The notes under the pieces: model-generated
Database searches by the model: none
The model's input: only the letters and a program-made list of their open reading frames with translations
What the model was told of the DNA's origin: nothing
Made by a program: the position numbers and the translations under genes
In this document: piece by piece, positions 27,430 to 36,886 of the stretch
How positions within the stretch are numbered: the stretch's first letter is position 1
Layout of the letters: each line of letters opens with the position of its first letter
Assembly: GCA_902798695.1 (NCBI GenBank)
Contig: CADBXK010000001.1
Coordinates: forward strand, 682,001-746,000
DNA length: 64,000 bases
Direction of reading: 5' to 3'
Source of the DNA: Oscillospiraceae bacterium
Lineage (GTDB): Bacteria > Bacillota > Clostridia > Oscillospirales > Ruminococcaceae

Positions 27430-28155
27430 ATGGATGTTAAAGGAAGAATCCACTCTATAGAAACACTGGGCGCTGTCGATGGTCCTGGATTGCGTTTTGT
27501 AGTTTTTCTTCAAGGGTGTCATCTTAGATGTTTATATTGTCATAATCCAGATTCGTGGGCCACTAACAAAGGAAAAATTATTGGAGCACGAGAATTAGCA
27601 TATCAAATTAAAGAATATGCTCCGTATATTAAGAACGGCGGCGTAACTCTATCGGGTGGTGAACCTCTTTTGCAACCTGAGTTTTCTGCTGAAATTTTAA
27701 AATGGTGTAAGAAATTTGACTTCCACACTGCTTGCGATACGGCTGGAAGTGTTCCATTAGAAACGGCAATTAAAGTTTTAGATCAAACAGATTTAGTTTT
27801 GTTAGACATAAAAGATTTAGATAGAGAAGACAGTAAAAAACTTTGTGGAATGTCTCCTCAAAAAGAGATAGACATTTTAAATTATTGCGAACAAGTTAAT
27901 AAAGATGTTTGGATTAGACATGTTCTTCTACCCAAATATACTTTAAAAAAATCCAAGCTTGAAAAATTAGCTGATTTTGTTAAAAACTTTTCATGCGTTA
28001 AAAGAGTTGAACTTCTCCCTTTTCATAAAATGGGTGAGTTTAAATGGAAAGAGTTAAATATTCCATATCATTTAACAGATATTCCCGTTCCTTCTGAAGA
28101 AGAGATCAAATCGGCTTTAGAAATTTTTCGTTCTCGCGGCGTAAATGTAGACTAA
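27430..28155 (+). CDS. pflA: Pyruvate formate-lyase activating enzyme
   Basis: A radical SAM enzyme that installs the glycyl radical on PFL. 241 residues, typical. It contains GAVDGPGLRFVVFLQGC, the CxxxCxxC cluster motif in GCHLRCLYCHNPDSW, GGVTLSGGEPLLQP and TDLVLLDIKD. The ATG is only 9 nt after the pflB stop and has no clear Shine-Dalgarno, so translation is probably coupled. A terminator follows. Confidence 0.96.
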   Translation: MDVKGRIHSIETLGAVDGPGLRFVVFLQGCHLRCLYCHNPDSWATNKGKIIGARELAYQIKEYAPYIKNGGVTLSGGEPLLQPEFSAEILKWCKKFDFHTACDTAGSVPLETAIKVLDQTDLVLLDIKDLDREDSKKLCGMSPQKEIDILNYCEQVNKDVWIRHVLLPKYTLKKSKLEKLADFVKNFSCVKRVELLPFHKMGEFKWKELNIPYHLTDIPVPSEEEIKSALEIFRSRGVNVD

Positions 28156-28158
28156 ATA

Positions 28159-28196
28159 AAAAAAATACCAGTCAAACTATTGGCCGGTATTTTTAT
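28159..28196. terminator. Bidirectional terminator between pflA and ribH
   Basis: AAAAATACC and GGTATTTTT form the base, with an inner imperfect GTC/GGC part, flanked by A- and T-runs. The genes converge here. Confidence 0.8.
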
Positions 28197-28208
28197 TTTT
28201 TCACATTA

Positions 28209-28679
28209 TTAATTTATTTCTAACTCTTTACACACATTCACCATTTCAATTGCAGTTAGAGCAGCATCAAATCCTTTGTTTCCCGATTTCGTCCCTGCAC
28301 GCTCAACAGCTTGTTCTATATTATCAGTAGTTAGAACACCGAAAATAACAGGTAAATCTGACTGCAAACTAACACTAGCAATTCCTTTAGAAACTTCTGC
28401 ACAAACATAGTCATAATGAGAAGTAGTTCCACGGATAACGCTTCCCAAACATATTATGGCATCATATTTTTTAGATTTAGCCATTTTAGAAGCAATTAAT
28501 GGTATTTCAAATGCTCCTGGAACCCACGCTATATCAATATCATCATCTTTTATGTCGTGACGTTTCAAACAATCCAAAGCTCCTTCTAACAACTTAGACG
28601 ATATAAATTCATTAAATCTAGAAACAACTATTCCAATTCTTGTTCCTTTAGCAACAAATTTTCCGCTATAAATCTTCAT
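28209..28679 (-). CDS. ribH: 6,7-dimethyl-8-ribityllumazine synthase
   Basis: It condenses the ribitylaminouracil with dihydroxybutanone phosphate, the next-to-last step to riboflavin, usually in a 60-subunit shell. 156 residues. Signatures: [46 protein letters not shown] and [16 protein letters not shown] with conserved His and Arg. ATG follows AAGGAG. Last gene of ribD-ribE-ribBA-ribH, 17 nt after ribBA. Confidence 0.96.
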   Translation of the reverse strand: MKIYSGKFVAKGTRIGIVVSRFNEFISSKLLEGALDCLKRHDIKDDDIDIAWVPGAFEIPLIASKMAKSKKYDAIICLGSVIRGTTSHYDYVCAEVSKGIASVSLQSDLPVIFGVLTTDNIEQAVERAGTKSGNKGFDAALTAIEMVNVCKELEIN

Positions 28680-28696
28680 ATTAAATCTTCTCCTTT

Positions 28697-29890
28697 TTAT
28701 AAAATATGACCCATTTTTTCCTTTTTAGTTTTTAAATAAAATTCGTTATATTTATTAGGTTTTATTACAAGCGGTATTCTAGAATATACATCAATTCCAT
28801 ATTTTTTCATACCATCAACTTTATCTATATTATTAGTAATTAACCTAATTTGGCCCACTCCCAAATCTTTTAAAATTTGCGCGCCCAAAAAATATTCTCG
28901 TAAATCTTCTTTAAAACCCAAAGCAACATTAGCCTGTGCTGTATCTAATCCCTGTTGCTGCAAATAATATGCACGCAATTTATTTATAAGCCCAATTCCG
29001 CGCCCTTCCTGCTTAAGATATATCAAAACACCGCGTCCTTCTTTAGCAATCATCTGCATAGCCAAATCGAGCTGCTGGCCACAATCACATCTAAGCGACC
29101 CAAAAACGTCGCCTGTTAAACACTCCGAATGAATTCTACAAAGCACATCTTTTCCATCACTAATATCTCCCATAACCAGTGCAACATGTTCCTCTTGTCC
29201 AACATCATATGTATATCCATGTAACATAAATTTTCCATGTTTAGTAGGCATTTCAACCGAATCAACCTTGCTAATAAGTTTTTCATTTGTTTTCCTATAT
29301 TGAATCAACTCTTCAATTGTAATATACTCTAAATTAAATTTTTTAGCAAATGCCTTTAAATCATCCGGTTCCATCATGTTTCCATCGTCAGCCATTATTT
29401 CACAGCACAGTCCACATTCTGATGCTCCAGCTAACCTACAAAGATCAACTGTTGCTTCAGTGTGCCCTGCTCTTTCCAAAACGCCACCATCTTTTGCAAT
29501 TATCGGAAACATATGCCCCGGCCTACGAAAATCTTCCGCTCTAGATTCTGGATTTACAATCTTCGTTGCCGTTATAGACCTGTCTCCAGCAGAAATTCCT
29601 GTTGAAGTTTTTATATGATCTATCGAAACCGTAAACGCTGTATTATGATTATCAGTATTTTCAGCTGTCATAGGGGATAATTTAAATTTATCTGCAAACG
29701 CTTTGTTCATTGGCATACAGATTAAACCTTTTCCATGAGTAGCCATAAAATTTATGTTTTGTTTAGTTGCAAACTCAGCCAAACATATTAAATCCCCTTC
29801 ATTTTCTCTACTTTTAGAGTCTGAAACAACAATTATCTTTCCCTCTTTAAGCTTTTTTAATGCCAACTCTATTTTTTCTTTGTTTTGCAT
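28697..29890 (-). CDS. ribBA: Bifunctional DHBP synthase / GTP cyclohydrolase II
   Basis: A two-domain enzyme supplying both riboflavin precursors. The N-terminal RibB part (about 1-200) has [20 protein letters not shown] and [24 protein letters not shown]. The C-terminal RibA part (about 205-397) has [20 protein letters not shown] with zinc-binding cysteines, and [13 protein letters not shown]. 397 residues, the usual size. AGAGGAG precedes the ATG. Both active sites look intact. Confidence 0.96.
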   Translation of the reverse strand: MQNKEKIELALKKLKEGKIIVVSDSKSRENEGDLICLAEFATKQNINFMATHGKGLICMPMNKAFADKFKLSPMTAENTDNHNTAFTVSIDHIKTSTGISAGDRSITATKIVNPESRAEDFRRPGHMFPIIAKDGGVLERAGHTEATVDLCRLAGASECGLCCEIMADDGNMMEPDDLKAFAKKFNLEYITIEELIQYRKTNEKLISKVDSVEMPTKHGKFMLHGYTYDVGQEEHVALVMGDISDGKDVLCRIHSECLTGDVFGSLRCDCGQQLDLAMQMIAKEGRGVLIYLKQEGRGIGLINKLRAYYLQQQGLDTAQANVALGFKEDLREYFLGAQILKDLGVGQIRLITNNIDKVDGMKKYGIDVYSRIPLVIKPNKYNEFYLKTKKEKMGHIL

Positions 29891-29926
29891 TGTTTAAAAA
29901 TCTCCTCTTATTCGCCAATTAATATT

Positions 29927-30571
29927 TTAATTTAAAAAGCCAAATTCAATTAACTTTTCTTTTGTTAATGATTGTTTTTTTGAATCTATATTTAACAATT
30001 TCTCAACATATTTAGAAATTATATCATTTTCTATATTAACTACCATTCCCACATCAAAATTATTTAATGTCGTGGAATTAAGCGTGTGGGGAATTATTGA
30101 CACTTTAAAGCCACCATCATCAACTTCTGCCACTGTTAAACTAACTCCATCTAAACAAACAGATCCCTTTTCTACCACATATTTTAATATATCATGTGAA
30201 GTTTTAATAGTATACCAAACAGCTATTCCGTCATTTTTTTTCTCAGATATTGTTCCAACACCATCAATGTGGCCTGTAACAATATGTCCATCAAAACGAC
30301 CTCCTGCCGGCATAGCTCGTTCTAAATTAACCATACTTCCAATATGTAATAATTTCATGGAACTTCTATTTATAGTTTCATTCATAACATCAACAACAAA
30401 AGCCCTATCTTCAATTTGAACAACTGTTAAACATACTCCATTAACTGCAACGCTATCACCAATTTCTAATTCAACTAGTGTTTTTTTCGCTCCAATTTTT
30501 ATTTTAGCTCCACTATTGTTTTTGTTTAAATAGATAATATGTCCAATTTCCTCAACAATTCCTGTAAACAC
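29927..30571 (-). CDS. ribE: Riboflavin synthase, alpha subunit (GTG start)
   Basis: It dismutates two lumazine molecules to riboflavin. 214 residues with two repeated lumazine-binding barrels. The start signature MFTGIVEEIG is reached by beginning at GTG 30571, 5-6 nt after GGAAGTGAT; the frame is open 21 nt further upstream but without a start signal. Other motifs are VAVNGVCLTVV, GGRFDGHIVTGHIDGVG and VCLDGVSLTV, typical of the two barrels. It starts 5 nt after the ribD stop. Confidence 0.95.
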   Translation of the reverse strand: MFTGIVEEIGHIIYLNKNNSGAKIKIGAKKTLVELEIGDSVAVNGVCLTVVQIEDRAFVVDVMNETINRSSMKLLHIGSMVNLERAMPAGGRFDGHIVTGHIDGVGTISEKKNDGIAVWYTIKTSHDILKYVVEKGSVCLDGVSLTVAEVDDGGFKVSIIPHTLNSTTLNNFDVGMVVNIENDIISKYVEKLLNIDSKKQSLTKEKLIEFGFLN

Positions 30572-30576
30572 AAAAA

Positions 30577-31677
30577 TCACTTCCCAAAACAAGCTGATCT
30601 ATATTCAAGCAATATATTATCGCCCAAAAATTTAACATTTTCATTCCTAAGATTTAATGCTTCATTCAAATTTTGGATTCCATCTCCTCCAATGGGTGTT
30701 TTAGCTCTAGATCCTCCAACAAGTTTGGGTGCAACATATGAATATACCGCATTTATCAATCTGTTCTCGACAAAACCATAGTTTATTTCCGATCCGCCTT
30801 CAACCAAAACACTATCTATTCCCATATCATAAAGCTTAAATAATAGTTGCTTTAAATTTATGCGGCCATTCAATTTTTCAACGTTTATAATTTGAACACC
30901 AGCTTCTTTTAACTTATTAATTTTTCTATCATCTCTAACCGAACATGCAACATATGTTTTTTGCTTTTTTGCAGTCTTAACTACATTACAATCAAGCGGT
31001 ATTCTCAAATTAGTATCGCAAATTATTCTTACCGGATTTCTTCTTCCAATAAGTCTGCAATTTAACTGTGGATCATCTTCAATTACTGTGTTAATTCCGA
31101 CTAAAATTCCACTATATATACTCCTAAGAAAATGCGCATGCTTTCTAGCTTCCACATTAGTGATCCATTTTGACATACCAGATGATGTTGAAATTTTACC
31201 ATCTAACGTCATACCAAATTTTAGTGCAACAAATGGCATTTTGGTTTTAATATTATGAAAAAATATTTCGTTTAATTTGCTACATTGCCTCTCCATTATT
31301 CCAACATCAACTATTATTCCATTTTTCCTTAATTTATCTATTCCTTTACCCGCAACAACCGGATTAGGATCTAGAGTTCCAACAACAACTCTTTTTATAT
31401 CATTCTCAATTATTATATCCGTACATGGAGGAGTTTTTCCATAATGAACACAAGGTTCTAAATTAACATACAATGTGGCTCCACGTGCTGATGTTTTTAA
31501 ATTCAAAATAGTATTCCGTTCCGCATGATATTCTCCATAAGCTCTGTGATACCCCGTTGACAAAACCACACCATTTTTAACAATAACAGATCCCACTAAA
31601 GGATTTGTTTTAACATATCCTCTTCCTTTTTTAGCCAATTTTAAAGCCATTTTCATATATTTCAAATCACAATTCAT
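30577..31677 (-). CDS. ribD: Bifunctional diaminohydroxyphosphoribosylaminopyrimidine deaminase / reductase RibD
   Basis: It carries out the second and third steps of riboflavin synthesis. The N-terminal cytidine-deaminase-type domain has TNPLVGSVIVKNG, the zinc site HAERN, and LEPCVHYGKTPPCTD. The C-terminal reductase has FVALKFGMTLDGKI, TGIS-type spacer SGMSKWITN, GINTVIEDDPQL and VLVEGGSEI. 366 residues. GGAGG precedes the ATG. First gene of the rib operon. No FMN riboswitch is visible upstream; a 16-nt palindrome at 31731-31746 is. Confidence 0.96.
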   Translation of the reverse strand: MNCDLKYMKMALKLAKKGRGYVKTNPLVGSVIVKNGVVLSTGYHRAYGEYHAERNTILNLKTSARGATLYVNLEPCVHYGKTPPCTDIIIENDIKRVVVGTLDPNPVVAGKGIDKLRKNGIIVDVGIMERQCSKLNEIFFHNIKTKMPFVALKFGMTLDGKISTSSGMSKWITNVEARKHAHFLRSIYSGILVGINTVIEDDPQLNCRLIGRRNPVRIICDTNLRIPLDCNVVKTAKKQKTYVACSVRDDRKINKLKEAGVQIINVEKLNGRINLKQLLFKLYDMGIDSVLVEGGSEINYGFVENRLINAVYSYVAPKLVGGSRAKTPIGGDGIQNLNEALNLRNENVKFLGDNILLEYRSACFGK

Positions 31678-31730
31678 AAAAATTAGCCTCCAAAAGTTGC
31701 CAAAGATATATTTTCCTTATACAAACAAAA

Positions 31731-31746
31731 TAAACTTTCAAGTTTA
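31731..31746. promoter_or_regulatory. Palindrome upstream of ribD, possible operator
   Basis: TAAACTT-TC-AAGTTTA is a perfect inverted repeat with 7-bp arms, 54 nt before the ribD start codon, in the place where an FMN riboswitch or operator would be expected. No protein can be named for it. Confidence 0.3.
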
Positions 31747-31758
31747 AATATACTGTGC

Positions 31759-32407
31759 TTATTTTAATCCTAATCTTAATTTCAAATTATGTTTAACACT
31801 CTCCAAATCGCTGCAAGTAAGAATAGGAATTAAATCATTAATTTCTTCTATTTCTTTATCCCACCATTTAAAATCAAGCATCAACTGAATCAATTCATCG
31901 TCAAAACGTTTTCGAATTTTTTTAGCCGGATTTCCAGCAACAATAGTATAAGGGTCAACATCACTTCCAACAACACTGTTTGCTCCAATTATAGCTCCAT
32001 CCCCAATATAAACACCTGGAAGTATAACTGAATTTTGTCCAATCCAAACATCATTACCAATAACAGTATCACCTTTTATTGGAAGATCTTCCATTGTTGG
32101 TGGATCCATCCGCCAGACCCTCCAAAGTATAAAAAGGAAACGTCGATACACAATTCATTTGATGATTTGCACCATTCATAACAAATTCAACACCTGCAGC
32201 AATTTGACAAAATTTACCAATAATAAGTTTATCGTTATTCCATTCATAGTGATGAGTAACATGACTATCAAATTCTGAATCAGCGATATATGTGAAATCA
32301 CCAACAATAATATTTTTATTGCGTATAGTTGGCTTTATATAAATTTCTTTATCATATCCAGCTATAGGATAAACTGCATTAGGATTAGGATTTTTTGTTT
32401 TTTCCAT
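31759..32407 (-). pseudogene. Frameshifted Vat/CatB-type xenobiotic acetyltransferase
   Basis: A left-handed beta-helix (hexapeptide) O-acetyltransferase of the VatD/CatB type is split in two frames. The 5' part from ATG 32407 (good site GAGGTGAAGG) has NPNAVYPIAGYDKEIYIKPT, VGDFTYIADSEFD, the active-site region AAGVEFVMNGANHQMN, and ends in FPFYTLEGLADG. The 3' part, one base out of frame, continues with DLPIKGDTVIGNDVWIGQN, IGDGAIIGANSVVGSDV, YTIVAGNPAKKIRKRF. The junction lies near 32095-32115. One extra base (or two lost) explains it. Intact homologs inactivate streptogramins or chloramphenicol. Either a recent pseudogene or a sequencing error; both halves remain well conserved. Confidence 0.85.
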
Positions 32408-32501
32408 GCCTTCACCTCAAAACAGCACAAAAAATTATAACACTTTAAATATATTAATTTTATCATAAAATCCTACACAAATCAAGTTTGCAAACACACC
32501 A

Positions 32502-32537
32502 AAAAAGACCATACAGTCACTGTGTATAGTCTTTTTC
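32502..32537 (-). terminator. Terminator of the 484-aa exported protein
   Basis: AAAAAGACCATACA pairs with TGTATAGTCTTTTT (one bulge) around GTCACTG, T-run on the minus strand, 11 nt from the stop codon. Confidence 0.8.
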
Positions 32538-32547
32538 GTATTATGTT

Positions 32548-34002
32548 TTATTTTCCTAAATTAAAATATATAGCGTTAAGTTCATCAAGTCTACTATTAC
32601 TATTATTTTTTCTTTCGATCTCTTTTTTTATTTTCTTATTTATTTCGTTCATTGCTTTTTCTGCAGTCTCAATGTCACGCTCAATCAGTGTGCTATCAAG
32701 ATATATACCTTCTCCTCTTAAGAAAACAATATTACTTAACTCGTCTTTCAAATTAGCATGTTTTCTATTAATCTCAAACTTCTTGCGAACTAATTCCTTT
32801 TCTTCATCCTTACCCTTGAATTCCTTTTTCATATTAACAAATATTTCAGGCATATCCATATTCATTAGATCACTTCTTACTTCCTGCAATCTATATTCTA
32901 TTTCTGCTAAACGTTCAATCACAGGTAATTCTACACTAGTATACCATCCATCATAAATTGCCTTAAGATTTCTAAATTTCTCAGCCTTTTTATTCAATTC
33001 ATTAAACTCTTCTTCTAGATTACGTTCTTCCTTTTTCAATTCTTCCTTCTTCTTAGCACGTTCTTCTACTTGTTTTTTTGCTTCTTCTCTTTCTCTTTTG
33101 ATTCTTTCATCCATTTCTTTCAGTTGTCTCTCTACTGCTTTTCTTGCTTCTTCTCTAATTCTTTCTCTCTCTTTTTTCTTTTCTTCTTTGATTCTATTTA
33201 AGTTTTCTTTTTCACCTGCCATTGGAGCTGGTACTTCATTCATATTGTCTGGTTCAGGAGGAACTGGTAAATGAATATTGTTTTGCGCATCACGAGCTTT
33301 ATTAATTTCATTAATAGCTTGATTTGCCAAATTAAAAAACTCATCTTTTTGCTTTTTCCATTTATTATTAGGCATTATTTTCGATCTTATTGGCTTATAA
33401 AAGTTTTCAGCCTTATCACATAAATTCTGCAATCTTGTTTGTTCCTGAACATTGCCAATATTTTTAATTGAACATTTTGCCCTACGTAGTTCACGATGTT
33501 TATCGCTAAGTGCAGTCGAAAATTCCAATATTTCTTGAATTTGCGAAGTTTTATGCTGTAATCCGTCCATACCATCAAAATAACTATCTAAACAAATTAG
33601 TAAATTGCTATCAGTACGATTTTCTGAAAAAGCCTTAGACATATCTTTAAGATCAGAAAATATATAACTCTTTAAATAGTCATCTACTCTCTTGACCATT
33701 GCTTCACCGCCAAGTCTTAAATAATGTGTGTTCTCCAGCGAACCTTTTACATTATCTAATTTTTCTAAAATACCTCTAGTGTCTTCTTCAAAGCCCTTAA
33801 TTTTTTTAACTTTTTCAATTATACTGTTCAATTCATCTATACAGTCACTAATCAAATAATCTATTTCTTCAACATCATACTTCTCGTCGCCTACAAAAGC
33901 AAATCCTGTTCTAACAGCTCCAACAGAACCAAAAGCACATGACGTTGTCATAACGCTTGCACACAATACTGCAATCATTTTTTTCATAAATTTCAACTTC
34001 AT
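32548..34002 (-). CDS. Exported coiled-coil protein with ER/K-rich helix, unknown function
   Basis: Not recognised. 484 residues with an N-terminal signal peptide: basic start, hydrophobic core (MIAVLCASVMTTSCAFG) and a likely cleavage after GSVGA. The mature part is almost wholly helical: coiled coil at ~40-230, a short Pro-rich stretch (LPVPPEPDNMNEVPAPM) near 245, then about 90 residues nearly made of Glu, Lys and Arg (for example ERIREEARKAVERQLKEMDE). That composition suggests a rigid single alpha helix. It ends in further coiled coil. There is no membrane anchor or LPXTG motif, so the protein is secreted or wall-associated. ATG 34002 is 9 nt after AGGAG. The signal resembles those of the proteins at 58523 and 60115. 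Confidence 0.6.
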   Translation of the reverse strand: MKLKFMKKMIAVLCASVMTTSCAFGSVGAVRTGFAFVGDEKYDVEEIDYLISDCIDELNSIIEKVKKIKGFEEDTRGILEKLDNVKGSLENTHYLRLGGEAMVKRVDDYLKSYIFSDLKDMSKAFSENRTDSNLLICLDSYFDGMDGLQHKTSQIQEILEFSTALSDKHRELRRAKCSIKNIGNVQEQTRLQNLCDKAENFYKPIRSKIMPNNKWKKQKDEFFNLANQAINEINKARDAQNNIHLPVPPEPDNMNEVPAPMAGEKENLNRIKEEKKKERERIREEARKAVERQLKEMDERIKREREEAKKQVEERAKKKEELKKEERNLEEEFNELNKKAEKFRNLKAIYDGWYTSVELPVIERLAEIEYRLQEVRSDLMNMDMPEIFVNMKKEFKGKDEEKELVRKKFEINRKHANLKDELSNIVFLRGEGIYLDSTLIERDIETAEKAMNEINKKIKKEIERKNNSNSRLDELNAIYFNLGK

Positions 34003-34285
34003 CAATACACTCTCCTATAAAATTTAAGTCATCATTAACTAATTTCCATATTTAGAGCGTACCAAATATATTTTAACAATATATTAATCAAGCATTAAAT
34101 TTCTGTAAACAATAAAAAGTTACCAAAAAAGCTACTTAGATTTGTTATCTATTATCTTAACACCCTCACATAATTCTATTTTCCCAAATTAAAATTAAGT
34201 TATTTTATAAATTGTTTGTTAAAGATTTTTAAATAAAACGATAATTTTCTACCAACCAAAATATACCTCCCAAACTTTTATAAAT
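34003..34285. other. AT-rich intergenic region between two exported-protein genes
   Basis: No gene and no recognised RNA seen. It holds the upstream region of the 484-aa gene and ends at the terminator of the next gene. No clear -35/-10 pair could be fixed. Confidence 0.4.
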
Positions 34286-34323
34286 AAAAAAGCTATACGC
34301 AATTTACACGCATAGCTTTTTTT
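34286..34323 (-). terminator. Terminator of the paralog pair
   Basis: AAAAAAGCTAT (34286-34296) pairs with ATAGCTTTTTT (34312-34322), with an inner CG/CG pair. It lies 17 nt past the stop of the gene at 34340. Confidence 0.85.
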
Positions 34324-34339
34324 ACATTTTTCCCTTAAA

Positions 34340-35362
34340 TTAACGTTTCCTTTTAATCAAAGCATAAACTACAATAACAGCCGCAACTATAACAATCACT
34401 ACTAACAATATACATGCCACAATAAAAATGTTTTTCATAAGTTGGTCTTGATCAGATGGGCCACTTTCAGAAACAGCAGAACTTTCATCTTTAGATTTTT
34501 CACTTGACAATTTCTTTATTTCTTTTATGTATCCTGTTTCGTCATCATAAACTATTTCATAATCTTTTCCTTCTTCTAACCCTTTAGTTTCCAAAGTGTT
34601 TTTAACAAGATATTTTCCCATTTTTTTGTAATCATCAACCGCCTCAGTTCTTTTAGAAGAAGCTTCTCTTTTAAATTCTGTCTCACCCAAAGTTAATCCT
34701 GTATCATTTTTAATTATTTTTAATATTGACTCAACAAATTTAGACGCAACTGCATCATCACTAAACAAAGCGTCTACATCTCCAATATACTTTACAACAG
34801 CCTGTTCAGCACTCTTTAAAAACAAATCATCATAATCACTTGGATCAATTGATACTTTTCCATCTATCAAAGATTGAATATATTTTTTAGAATTTTCTTT
34901 ATTTATCCAATAAAAATTCTTTTTTCCTTTATCATTGTTATCTTTAATATATGCTATTAATCCTGAATAACCCATATCTGCTCCATAACTCAGCACCCTA
35001 TATTTGCTAACCAACTCACAACTAGAAACAGTATTAAGTAATCCGTTTAATACATATTGTGGATTATCCACACCATCAAGCGAAGGATTCTTCAAATAAT
35101 AACCTAGTCTTTTTATATCTGAAGTATTAAAATCACCTTGATCAACCTTCAAATCCAAATACACAGCGGTTACAACATTAACCACATCAGGATATTCACT
35201 TACTGCTTTTTTATTTCTAGTATTAACATCCGTAATTTGAATTCCATTTAAATATTGTCTAATTTCTGCTTCCGAAGCTGGAGCAGCACTAACAAAACAA
35301 ACTACACTGAGCATTAAACTCAATGCTATAAATACTGAACTTATTTTATTTAACAACTTCAT
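34340..35362 (-). CDS. Exported single-pass membrane protein, copy 2 of a paralog pair
   Basis: Not recognised. 340 residues with type I topology: a signal peptide (KISSVFIALSLMLSVVCFVS, cleavage near SAAPA), an extracellular helical region of about 270 residues, and a C-terminal membrane helix (IFIVACILLVVIVIVAAVIV) followed by a short basic tail ALIKRKR. The gene just upstream encodes a paralog with the same signal, the same GD(V/I)D-x-(L/F)F motif, the same EEGKDYEI(V/E)YD-(D/E)-TGYIK segment and the same tail layout. AGGAGG precedes ATG. The two genes are 39 nt apart and share a terminator, so one transcript is likely. A displayed surface protein; function unknown. Confidence 0.6.
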   Translation of the reverse strand: MKLLNKISSVFIALSLMLSVVCFVSAAPASEAEIRQYLNGIQITDVNTRNKKAVSEYPDVVNVVTAVYLDLKVDQGDFNTSDIKRLGYYLKNPSLDGVDNPQYVLNGLLNTVSSCELVSKYRVLSYGADMGYSGLIAYIKDNNDKGKKNFYWINKENSKKYIQSLIDGKVSIDPSDYDDLFLKSAEQAVVKYIGDVDALFSDDAVASKFVESILKIIKNDTGLTLGETEFKREASSKRTEAVDDYKKMGKYLVKNTLETKGLEEGKDYEIVYDDETGYIKEIKKLSSEKSKDESSAVSESGPSDQDQLMKNIFIVACILLVVIVIVAAVIVVYALIKRKR

Positions 35363-35401
35363 AACAACAAATCCTCCTGAATTTTACATAAAATAAATAC
35401 T

Positions 35402-36484
35402 CTATTTGTTCTTTTTAGACAAAATAACAATCAAAATAACAACAACTGCCATAACAACAAGTGCTAAAAATACACATGCTACAATTAAAATATTGTTCAT
35501 TAATTGAAAAACAACAGTCGTACCGTCAAATTTTAAATTTTTATTAGACAATTTTTGTATAGATTTAATATATCCTGTAGTTTCATCATACTCTATTTCA
35601 TAATCTTTTCCTTCTTCATGTTTCCTATATTCTAAAGATTTTTTTATAATATCATGACCTAATTTTTTATAATCTTTAACAGCATCATCCTTATTACTTG
35701 AAACTATGGAAATCATTTTTTGATCATTACCCGGTGATTTTCCATTGTTGGTAATAATTTCAAACATTGTCATAAAAAATTTCGTACAAAAATCTTCATC
35801 ATTAAAGAACGAATCTATATCACCAAAATATTTTATAATTGCATCTTGAGTATATTTTAAAAACAATAAATCTTTATCATCATTTTTAAATTTATCTTTC
35901 CAAAAGTAATTTTCTTTAATATCAAAAGTTCCATCCATCATTTGCTTAACCGTCTGTTTACATTCTTCTTTATCTACCCAATAAAATTCCAATTTTTCTT
36001 TACCATTATCATCGACTATTAATGGCATATAGCAAAAATGCAACGGGCCATATAATTGTCTATCTTTGGGAAGTTTATAACCACTTACAAAATTATAATC
36101 TTCCAATATTCCAACATATGCCATATAAATTAACATATTTTTATACCTAGAATCTAATTCTAAAAAATTTTGTTTAATCCTATATAAGTACAATTTAGCA
36201 GCTAAACTATCTTTGTTATTGGTATTAACTTCGTCACCGTCAACTTTCATATCCTCAAGCAATTGAGATAAAGCATTCACAACTTTAGGGTATTCTCCTA
36301 AATATGGCATATTATTGGAATCATACTCTTCAGGATTGCCAATTGGTAAATTTTCTAAATTTTCTCGCAAAAAACTCCTTAAAAAAAAACTCTTTGAAGC
36401 TGTATTAGCACTAACAAAACAAACCACGCTTAGCATCAAACTCAATGCGATAAATACTGAACTTATTTTTTTTAATAATCTCAC
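35402..36484 (-). CDS. Exported single-pass membrane protein, copy 1 of a paralog pair
   Basis: Not recognised. 360 residues, laid out like the downstream paralog: signal peptide (SSVFIALSLMLSVVCFVSA), extracellular helical domain, KYFGDIDSFFNDEDF near residue 215, EEGKDYEIEYDETTGYIKSI near 300, and a C-terminal membrane helix (NNILIVACVFLALVVMAVVV) with tail LSKKNK. The signal peptide is almost identical to the paralog while the domain is clearly diverged. The start is GTG, about 10 nt after GGGGGG. It heads the two-gene unit. It is probably displayed on the cell surface with the membrane helix as anchor. Confidence 0.6.
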   Translation of the reverse strand: MRLLKKISSVFIALSLMLSVVCFVSANTASKSFFLRSFLRENLENLPIGNPEEYDSNNMPYLGEYPKVVNALSQLLEDMKVDGDEVNTNNKDSLAAKLYLYRIKQNFLELDSRYKNMLIYMAYVGILEDYNFVSGYKLPKDRQLYGPLHFCYMPLIVDDNGKEKLEFYWVDKEECKQTVKQMMDGTFDIKENYFWKDKFKNDDKDLLFLKYTQDAIIKYFGDIDSFFNDEDFCTKFFMTMFEIITNNGKSPGNDQKMISIVSSNKDDAVKDYKKLGHDIIKKSLEYRKHEEGKDYEIEYDETTGYIKSIQKLSNKNLKFDGTTVVFQLMNNILIVACVFLALVVMAVVVILIVILSKKNK

Positions 36485-36818
36485 AAAAATATTTTCCCCC
36501 CTTGTTTTACATCAAAAATTAAGTTTTATCCAAAACAATAATTCATTTTTTCTTTCCTTTAATCTAAATATACAAAACCACTAATTCTAAGGAAAATTAT
36601 ATACTACAAATAAATTAATGTCAAAAATTACAACCTAAAAACAAATTGTTACAATATATATTATTGCTTCAAATCAAACACATTCCTAAGCCAAAAATAT
36701 ATTGCAATAATATACACATTTTGTCCGCAGATGTCAAAAGATTATTAAAACAGAATATCTCCCTATACCATGTAAATAACACAAAATTAAATAACAATTA
36801 ATTTAATAAAAAAAATCC
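36485..36818. other. Divergent intergenic region before the tRNA-Met/Glu operon
   Basis: No gene seen. An 11-bp inverted repeat, TATATTATTGC (36657-36667) with GCAATAATATA (36704-36714), lies in it, with 36 nt between the arms. The tRNA promoter follows at its right end. Confidence 0.4.
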
Positions 36819-36847
36819 TTGACAAAAAGGAAGTTATATTGTAAAAT
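36819..36847 (+). promoter_or_regulatory. Promoter of the tRNA-Met/tRNA-Glu unit
   Basis: TTGACA (36819-36824), 17-nt spacer, TAAAAT (36842-36847), 39 nt before tRNA-Met. Confidence 0.8.
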
Positions 36848-36886
36848 TGTTTTTGTTATCTGGATTGAATCTTGAGTACTTAATAT

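Noticed and set aside
32548..34002. Lipoprotein assignment for exported proteins with MTTSC in the signal
   Set aside because: Position -3 is Thr, not Leu/Val/Ile, so the lipobox is poor. An A-x-A-type cleavage a few residues later fits better.
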